Shown here: in pieces, positions 1-5,536 of the stretch
How positions within the stretch are numbered: position 1 is the stretch's first letter
How the letters are laid out: each line of letters opens with the position of its first letter
Assembly (NCBI GenBank): GCA_025350345.1
Contig: JANXYA010000374.1
Span: forward strand, 1 to 5,536
Source of the DNA: Gammaproteobacteria bacterium
GTDB taxonomy: Bacteria > Pseudomonadota > Gammaproteobacteria > Steroidobacterales > Steroidobacteraceae
Direction of reading: 5' to 3'
Length of the DNA stretch: 5,536 bases
Notes under the pieces: model-generated
The model's input: only the letters and a program-made list of their open reading frames with translations
Told to the model about the DNA's origin: nothing
Database searches by the model: none
Made by a program: the position numbers and the translations under genes

Positions 1-204
1 GCGCGCCACGATCGCCGCCGTCTCCCGCGTGCGATTTGCGGGGCTCAGCAGGACGCGCTCGATCCGCACCCCGTCTGCGGCGAGCGCTCTGGCGGCCTGG
101 GCCGCGGCCCGGCGCCCCGCGGCGGTGAGTGGGCGCGTGAAATCATCCGCACCCGGCTCGGCCGGCGCGGCCTGCGCGTGACGCATCAGGATCAGTTCGG
201 GCAC
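1..204 (-). CDS. sixA: SixA-like phosphohistidine phosphatase, 3' end missing
   Basis: This is the N-terminal 68 codons of a histidine phosphatase superfamily protein, cut by the left edge. Translation from GTG at 204 gives VPELILMRHAQAAPAEPG, then an L-T-A-x-G-R-R segment and an L-L-S-P-A-N-R-T-R-E-T segment. The RHA triad at residues 8-10 is the phosphate-binding histidine motif on the first beta strand, and SPxxRTRET is the second family signature carrying a phosphate-binding arginine. Short proteins with this pattern are SixA-type phosphatases, which in E. coli remove phosphate from histidine phosphocarrier or phosphotransfer domains in the cytoplasm. GTG 204 is chosen because the in-frame ATG at 186 would remove the first strand and an in-frame stop lies upstream at 229-231. 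No good Shine-Dalgarno is visible. It lies 16 bases after sufT on the same strand, so co-transcription is plausible. Another member of the phosphoglycerate mutase-like superfamily is possible, since the C-terminal half is not seen. Confidence 0.8.
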   Translation of the reverse strand, partial: MPELILMRHAQAAPAEPGADDFTRPLTAAGRRAAAQAARALAADGVRIERVLLSPANRTRETAAIVAR

Positions 205-220
205 GGCAGGCGAGGGGTGA

Positions 221-781
221 TCACCACATCATGCCCGTCTGCAGCCGCGCGGCCTCGGACATCATGGACTGGCTCCAGGGCGGATCGAAGACCAGCTGCA
301 CGTCCGCCTTGCTCACCGTGGGGATGATTTCGAGCTTGTCGCGTACATCCTGGACGAGCACCTCGCCCATCCCGCATCCCGGGGCGGTGAGGGTCATGGT
401 GACGCTCAGCTGGCGGGTGCCGTCTTCATTGGCAGAGACGTCGCAGGCATAGACCAGGCCCAGATCGACGATATTGATCGGGATCTCCGGATCGAAGCAG
501 CGGCGCATCTGCGCCCAGGCCAGCTCCTTCACGTCCGCCTCGGTGGCGTTGGGCGGCAGCTCCGGGGCCTGCACACGCTCCTTGCCAATGGCGTCCGCCT
601 CCGCGCCCGCAATGCGGTAGAGGTTGCCCTCGATGTAGAGCGTGAAGCTGCCGCCCAGGGCCTGGGTGATATAGCCGGCGAGCCCCTGCTTGAGCGTGAT
701 GGGCGTGCCGGCCGGCACGATGACCGCTGCCACGTCGCGGCTGAGGATCACCGGTTCGTTGTCGTATCCGGCCATGCTCAT
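221..781 (-). CDS. sufT: SufT, MIP18/DUF59-family Fe-S cluster assembly protein
   Basis: This 186-residue protein matches the usual length and layout of SufT. Residues 1-60 form an N-terminal region with the family motif GYITQALGGSF (36-46) followed by an EGNLYRI segment. Residues of about 80-186 are a MIP18/DUF59 domain with FDPEIPINIVDLGLVY (96-111), the TAPGCGMG motif (132-139) with the conserved Cys136, and a DPPW motif near the C-terminus. DUF59 proteins act late in Fe-S maturation or delivery. SufT has been linked to maturation under high Fe-S demand in Staphylococcus; that role here is inference. The ATG at 781 overlaps the sufU stop as ATGA. A second in-frame ATG at 775 has a GGA six bases upstream and is an equally possible start. 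A longer upstream reading frame exists but would run through sufU and lacks family similarity. It is the last recognised suf gene of the operon. Confidence 0.93.
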   Translation of the reverse strand: MSMAGYDNEPVILSRDVAAVIVPAGTPITLKQGLAGYITQALGGSFTLYIEGNLYRIAGAEADAIGKERVQAPELPPNATEADVKELAWAQMRRCFDPEIPINIVDLGLVYACDVSANEDGTRQLSVTMTLTAPGCGMGEVLVQDVRDKLEIIPTVSKADVQLVFDPPWSQSMMSEAARLQTGMMW

Positions 782-1233
782 TCCGTGGAGACCGTGGGGC
801 GCTCGCCGGCGGCATGGCGCTGCAGGGCGGCGTGCAGCGTGTGCCAGCACAGGCTCGCGCACTTGACGCGGGCGGGGAATTCGCGCACGCCGCCGAGCGC
901 CATCAGCTTGCCCAGCGGGAGCGCGGGCACGTGCGCCGGCTCGGTGAACAGGGCGTGCACCTCACGGTACAGCGCCTCGACCTCAGGCAGCGATTTGCCG
1001 CTGACCGCCTCGCTCATCATGGAGGCGGAGGCCACCGAGATGGCGCAGCCCTGCCCGTTGAAGCGGATTTCACTGAGCCGGTCGTTGGCCAGGCGCAGCG
1101 TCAGGCTGAGCGAATCGCCGCACAGCGGATTGTGGCCCAGCGCCTCGGCGTCGGCCGGCTCGAGCCGGCCGAAATTGCGGGGGCTGCGGTTGTGATCCAG
1201 GATCACGTCGCGGTACAGCTCGCGGATGTCCAT
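778..1233 (-). CDS. sufU: SufU, zinc-dependent sulfur acceptor of SufS
   Basis: This 151-residue U-type protein carries the SufU zinc-site set: Cys38 and Asp40 in LCGDS, Cys63 in GQGCAIS and Cys125 in VKCAS. The spacings (25 and 62 residues) equal those of Bacillus subtilis SufU Cys41/Asp43, Cys66 and Cys128. It has the segment of about 20 residues between the second and third cysteines (near 80-100) that separates SufU from IscU, and lacks the IscU HC motif. Known SufU proteins accept persulfide sulfur from SufS through zinc-ligand exchange and pass it to SufBCD; they are acceptors rather than scaffolds. The position directly after sufS and the absence of a visible sufE support that role. 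ATG 1233 shares one base with the sufS stop (TGATG) and has GAGGTG eight bases upstream. An extra cysteine, Cys129, lies four residues after Cys125. Upstream in-frame sequence belongs to a different frame of sufS. Confidence 0.95.
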   Translation of the reverse strand: MDIRELYRDVILDHNRSPRNFGRLEPADAEALGHNPLCGDSLSLTLRLANDRLSEIRFNGQGCAISVASASMMSEAVSGKSLPEVEALYREVHALFTEPAHVPALPLGKLMALGGVREFPARVKCASLCWHTLHAALQRHAAGERPTVSTE

Positions 1234-2501
1234 CAGGCGAACACCTCGCGCACGCGCTCCAGGCCCGCCAGCAGGCGCTCTATGTCCGCCTCGGTGCTGT
1301 AGCAACCGAATGAAGCCCGGGCCGTGGCCGCCAGCCCGTAGTAGGTCATCACCGGCATGGCGCAGTGGTGTCCGGTGCGGATCGCGATGCCTTCCTGATC
1401 GAGGATGGTGCCGATGTCGTGCGGGTGCACGCCGCGCAGCGTGAAGGAAATGACGGCGGCTTTCTCGCGCGCCGTGCCGATGAGCTGCAGTCCGGGGATG
1501 GCAGCCAGCTGCGCCGTCGCCAGCAGCAGCAGGCGCTGCTCGTGGGCGGCGACGCGATCGCGGCCCAGCGCCTCCAGATAGTCGATGGCGGCGGCCAGCC
1601 CGATCGCACCGGATATGTTGGGTGTCCCGGCCTCGAACCTCCACGGCAGCTCGTTGTAGGTGCTGTGCGCAATGCTCACGCTCAGGATCATGTCGCCGCC
1701 GCCTTGCCAGGGTGGCATCGCCCGCAGGAGCGATTCGCGCCCGTAGAGCACCCCGATGCCGGTCGGCGCGTACATCTTGTGGCCTGAGAAGGCGTAGAAA
1801 TCGCAATCCAGCTGCTGCACATCCACCCGCTGGTGGGCTATCGCCTGGGCGCCGTCGAGCAGCACCGGCACGCCCCGCTCGTGCGCGGCCGCAATGACCT
1901 GCGCCACCGGCAGTGTCGTGCCGAGCGCGTTGGACACGTGGGCGAGCGCCACCATTTTGGTGCGGGGCCCGAGCAGCTCCAGGAACGCGCCGAGCTCGAG
2001 CTCGCCCGCGGGTGTCAGGGGCGCGGCGATGAGGCGCGCGCCGGCCGCGGCACAGGCCAGTTGCCAGGGCACGATGTTGGCGTGATGCTCGAGGTAGGTG
2101 ATCAGCACCTCATCGCCGGCAGCCAGCTGGGTTCCGCCCCAGGAGCGCGCCACCAGGTTGATGGCCTCGGTGGTGCCGCGGGTGAAGATGATCTCGCTGG
2201 GCTTGCGCGCATTGATGAAGCGCCGCACGCTCTCGCGTGCCGCCTCGAAGGCGGCGGTGGCCTCCTGGCTGAGGGTGTGGACGCCGCGATGCACGTTGGC
2301 GTGGCTGGTCGTGGCGTAATGCTCGGTCGCCTCGAGCACCGCCCGCGGCTGTTGCGAGGATGCCGCGCTATCGAGATATACGAGCGGACGGCCGTGCACC
2401 TCGCGCTCCAGGATCGGAAAGTCGGCGCGCACCCGCTCGGCACGGAGCCTTCCTTCAGCGTCCGCATAAGGGTCGGCGAGCCTGGCGGGCGGTGCATTCA
2501 C
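1233..2501 (-). CDS. sufS: SufS, group II PLP-dependent cysteine desulfurase
   Basis: This 422-residue enzyme converts L-cysteine to alanine and leaves a persulfide on its catalytic cysteine. Motifs in order are LDSAASSQQP (43-52), TRGTTEAINLV (107-117), EHHAN (138-142, a histidine stacking on PLP), LLDGAQA (214-220, Asp216 for the pyridine nitrogen), FSGHKMYAPTG with Lys242 as the PLP Schiff-base lysine, and RTGHHCAMPVM with catalytic Cys380. Arg395 lies 15 residues after Cys380, as Arg379 does after Cys364 in E. coli SufS, and should bind substrate carboxylate. The RTGHHC form of the active-site loop marks group II. Start: GTG 2501 overlaps the sufD stop as GTGA and has GGAA eight bases upstream. 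It gives about 20 extra N-terminal residues relative to E. coli SufS. GTG 2432 (VRADFP) is an alternative with a poorer ribosome-binding site. The ATG at 2497 is out of frame. No catalytic residue is missing. Confidence 0.97.
   Translation of the reverse strand: MNAPPARLADPYADAEGRLRAERVRADFPILEREVHGRPLVYLDSAASSQQPRAVLEATEHYATTSHANVHRGVHTLSQEATAAFEAARESVRRFINARKPSEIIFTRGTTEAINLVARSWGGTQLAAGDEVLITYLEHHANIVPWQLACAAAGARLIAAPLTPAGELELGAFLELLGPRTKMVALAHVSNALGTTLPVAQVIAAAHERGVPVLLDGAQAIAHQRVDVQQLDCDFYAFSGHKMYAPTGIGVLYGRESLLRAMPPWQGGGDMILSVSIAHSTYNELPWRFEAGTPNISGAIGLAAAIDYLEALGRDRVAAHEQRLLLLATAQLAAIPGLQLIGTAREKAAVISFTLRGVHPHDIGTILDQEGIAIRTGHHCAMPVMTYYGLAATARASFGCYSTEADIERLLAGLERVREVFA
1242..1247 (-). 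promoter_or_regulatory. Ribosome binding site of sufU
   Basis: GAGGTG on the minus strand lies eight bases before ATG 1233, inside the last codons of sufS. It fixes the sufU start, which also begins the conserved MDIRELY N-terminus. Confidence 0.7.
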
Positions 2502-3748
2502 TGCAGCAGTTCCGTCGCCGGAGTATCGGCGAGACGGGCCGCGGCGCCCTGGCCGGCCGCGCGCCGCAAGGCGGGCGCGTCGATCGCGTTGAGCGCCTCG
2601 GCCAGAAACGCCCACTTCAGGAGCGAGCGCGCCTCGACGGGTGAAAGTCCGCGCGCCAGCAGGTAAAAGAGCAGGTCCTCATCCAGCCGCCCGGTGGTCG
2701 CGCCGTGGGCGGCCTGAACCTCGTCCGTGTTGATCGTGAGCCGCGGGCGCAGATCCACCTCGGCGCCGGCGCCATCGATCAGGCCGCGGAGCGATTGCAC
2801 CACCCTGGCGCCCGGCGCGCCCGCGCTCACCTGCACGTCCGCACTGCAGGCGACGTGCGCGCGATCGCTGGCGATGCCGCGGAACAGCTGATCGCTCCGC
2901 GTGCCCGGCGCTTCATGCAGCACGGTGAACAAGGCATCGCAGACCTGCGCCTCGTGTGCGGTGGCCAGGGCGCGGATCTGCGTCCGGGCCTCGCGTCCGC
3001 TGAGGCGCACCTGGATGGTGCTGCGGGCGGTCTGGGCGCCGGCGCTTACCTGGCGCAGCAGATACTGAGCGCCCGCGCCGACCGTGACCGCGACCGTGTC
3101 GTAGTGCAGCGCGTCGGGCGCGCCCTGCAGCAATCGCGTGTGCGTCGATTGCGCCTGTTCGGCGAGCTGCAGGTCCACCTGGACGCAGCTCAGGCCCGTG
3201 GGACCGGCGCCGCCCAGGTGCCGTTCCACCAGTTCGAGTTGTGCGTGGGCTGCAAGCTCCAGGTCGAGCTCGAGGTAACTCCCGCAGGCCTGTGCGGTGG
3301 TGATCGAAATGAGTTCCAGTGCGAGGGAGCCCGCCACACGCAGGGCGATCGGCTCGGGGGCGAACATGCGGGCGATGAGGCCAAAGCGCCCGTCCCCGCT
3401 GAACGCAAAGGGCACCGGGCCGGCATCGGCGCTGCCGGCAGCACTGCGACGCAGGCTCCCGAGCAGCGCGGTGTCGGGGAGCGAGTGTTGCGGCTGGAGG
3501 CGTCCGTCGATGAACACCAGGCGCGAGTAGCCGGGCAGTGCCGGTGGCAATGCCGGGCTGATGCTCGGTGCTGGCCCGGGCAGGAAAGTGCGCACCGCTT
3601 CGAGTGCGCGCAGGTTGGCGTAGCGCCAGTTCTCATCGCGGCGGGTGGGCAGGGCGTGGGTGCTTAAGGCCTCGGCCGCTGCCAGGCGCGCCGGCCCGGC
3701 GTCCGCGGGTGAGCCGAAGTCCGCGAGGATGCGCTCCAGGGCCTTCAT
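2498..3748 (-). CDS. sufD: SufD, scaffold subunit of the SufBCD complex
   Basis: This 416-residue protein is SufD, which pairs with SufB and binds SufC to form the cytoplasmic SufBC2D scaffold where clusters are built. The N-terminal region (1-60) has the RRDENWRYANL motif (36-46) shared by SufD proteins. A central parallel beta-helix core with low sequence constraint follows. The C-terminal SufB/SufD family segment runs from about 265: HEAPGTRSDQLFRG (278-291), then AAHGATTGRLDED (346-358) and LFYLLARGLSP (360-370). His348 aligns with the essential His360 of E. coli SufD; the cysteine two residues before it in E. coli is Ala346 here. The C-terminal helices bind SufC. The length is typical. 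ATG 3748 overlaps the sufC stop as ATGA; no strong Shine-Dalgarno is close, so translation probably depends on coupling to sufC. The protein is more divergent than SufB and SufC, as usual for SufD. Confidence 0.95.
   Translation of the reverse strand: MKALERILADFGSPADAGPARLAAAEALSTHALPTRRDENWRYANLRALEAVRTFLPGPAPSISPALPPALPGYSRLVFIDGRLQPQHSLPDTALLGSLRRSAAGSADAGPVPFAFSGDGRFGLIARMFAPEPIALRVAGSLALELISITTAQACGSYLELDLELAAHAQLELVERHLGGAGPTGLSCVQVDLQLAEQAQSTHTRLLQGAPDALHYDTVAVTVGAGAQYLLRQVSAGAQTARSTIQVRLSGREARTQIRALATAHEAQVCDALFTVLHEAPGTRSDQLFRGIASDRAHVACSADVQVSAGAPGARVVQSLRGLIDGAGAEVDLRPRLTINTDEVQAAHGATTGRLDEDLLFYLLARGLSPVEARSLLKWAFLAEALNAIDAPALRRAAGQGAAARLADTPATELLQ
2510..2513 (-). promoter_or_regulatory. 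Ribosome binding site of sufS, supports GTG start
   Basis: GGAA on the minus strand lies eight bases before GTG 2501. The alternative GTG at 2432 has its nearest purine-rich run (AAGGAAGG, 2448-2455) fifteen bases away, which is too far for efficient use. This favours the longer SufS that overlaps the sufD stop codon. Confidence 0.5.
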
Positions 3749-4511
3749 GCCATCGCCGGGGCCGCCTCGAGCAGCCAGTCATAGCCGCGCCGCTCCAGCT
3801 CGAGCGCCAGGGCGCGATCGCCGCTGCGCACGATGCGGCCACGGGCCAGCACGTGCACCTGGTCGGGCACGACATAGTCGAGCAGGCGCTGGTAGTGTGT
3901 GATCACTACGACCGCGCGTTCGGCTGCACGCAGGCTGTTGATGCCACGGCCGACGATCTTGAGCGCGTCGATGTCGAGGCCGGAATCGGTCTCGTCGAGC
4001 AGCGCCAGCCGGGGTTCCATCACCAGCATCTGCAGGATCTCGTTGCGCTTCTTCTCCCCGCCCGAAAAGCCTTCATTGACCCCGCGCGTCAGCAACGCCT
4101 CATCGATGTGCATCGTGCGCATCTTGTCACGCACCAGGTTGAGGAAGTCGAAGGCGTCGATGTCCTGCTCGCCGCGCTGGCGCCGGCAGGCATTGAGCGC
4201 GGCCTTGAGCAGGTAGGCGTTGCTGACACCGGGAATTTCCACCGGATACTGGAAGCCGAGGAACAGGCCCGCCCGCGCGCGCTCTTCGGCGGGCAGGGCC
4301 AGCAGGTCGGCGCCATCGAAGCGTACCGTGCCGCCGGTGATCACATACCCGGGGCGGCCGGCGAGCACATGCGCGAGCGTGCTCTTGCCCGAGCCATTCG
4401 GACCCATGATGGCGTGCACTTCGCCCGCGTTGACCTCAAGGGATACGCCGTGCAGGACCGGTGCGCCACCGGCGCTCGCGCTCAGCTGGTCGATCTTGAG
4501 GAGCGGGGCGT

Positions 4512-4515
<4 letters not shown>
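3745..4515 (-). CDS. sufC: SufC, ABC-type ATPase of the SUF complex
   Basis: This 256-residue soluble ABC ATPase has every nucleotide-binding motif: Walker A GPNGSGKST (38-46), the Q-loop at Gln89 in GFQYP, the signature FSGGEKKR (150-157), Walker B LALLDETDSGLD (170-181) and the switch His207 in ITHY. FSGGEKKR with ETDSGLD is characteristic of SufC as opposed to transport ATPases, where Walker B is usually DEPT. The family's role is ATP-driven dimerisation that changes the shape of SufB-SufD and exposes the cluster-building site. No membrane segment is present, as expected for a SufBCD component. ATG 4515 overlaps the sufB stop as ATGA and has GGAAGG nine bases upstream inside sufB. The open frame extends upstream of 4515, but that sequence is a shadow of sufB. 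Neighbours on both sides are its partner subunits. Confidence 0.97.

Positions 4516-5536
<1,021 letters not shown>

Noticed and set aside
216..225. Perfect 10-base palindrome GGTGATCACC over the sufT stop
   Set aside because: It has no loop and no following T-run, so it is not a terminator hairpin, and one such palindrome is too short to claim as an operator.
778..1806. Apparent 190-residue N-terminal extension of SufU
   Set aside because: The extension is Arg/His/Ala-rich shadow sequence of sufS; SufU similarity begins at ATG 1233 with a good ribosome-binding site.
2102..2497. Minus-strand frame of 131 codons starting at ATG 2497
   Set aside because: Out of frame within sufS; its translation is Arg/Ser/Pro-rich and unlike any family, while the overlapping frame is a full cysteine desulfurase.
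1833..2666. Plus-strand open frame of 277 codons opposite sufS
   Set aside because: Antisense shadow of sufS; no motif or ribosome-binding site that would support translation.
2705..3667. Plus-strand open frame of 320 codons opposite sufD
   Set aside because: Antisense shadow of sufD with composition typical of a GC-rich complementary strand and no family motif.

Overview
The window is one end of a GC-rich proteobacterial SUF iron-sulfur cluster assembly operon, entirely on the minus strand and read from right to left. The order is sufB (5' end missing, runs off the right edge), sufC, sufD, sufS, sufU, sufT, then a partial SixA-like phosphohistidine phosphatase gene running off the left edge. 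SufB is very close to the enterobacterial form. With the high GC content and the B-C-D-S-U-T order, this suggests a high-GC gammaproteobacterium or relative (Xanthomonadales- or Chromatiales-like), but the exact taxon cannot be read from the sequence.

Layout by coordinate: 4512-5536 sufB (C-terminal 340 residues); 3745-4515 sufC; 2498-3748 sufD; 1233-2501 sufS; 778-1233 sufU; 221-781 sufT; 205-220 short gap; 1-204 sixA-like (N-terminal 68 residues). There is no stretch over 20 bases without a gene. Every suf junction overlaps by 1 or 4 bases (ATGA, GTGA or TGATG), so the six genes look translationally coupled and expressed from one promoter upstream of sufB, outside the window. No terminator, repeat, mobile element, RNA gene or CRISPR array was seen.

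How the genes work together: SufS (a group II cysteine desulfurase) takes sulfur from cysteine as a persulfide on Cys380. SufU, which keeps the complete zinc-site residue set Cys38/Asp40/Cys63/Cys125, is the likely sulfur acceptor in place of SufE. SufB, SufC (ATPase) and SufD form the scaffold on which the cluster is built. SufT, a MIP18/DUF59 protein, probably helps cluster maturation or delivery. The SixA-like gene may be the last cistron of the transcript, with no evident biochemical link to the pathway.

This is a well-known system and I see no undescribed one. The points that merit a look are the SufU-for-SufE partner choice, an extra cysteine in SufU, the non-ATG start of sufS with an out-of-frame ATG next to it, cysteine substitutions in SufB and SufD, and the phosphatase gene at the 3' end.
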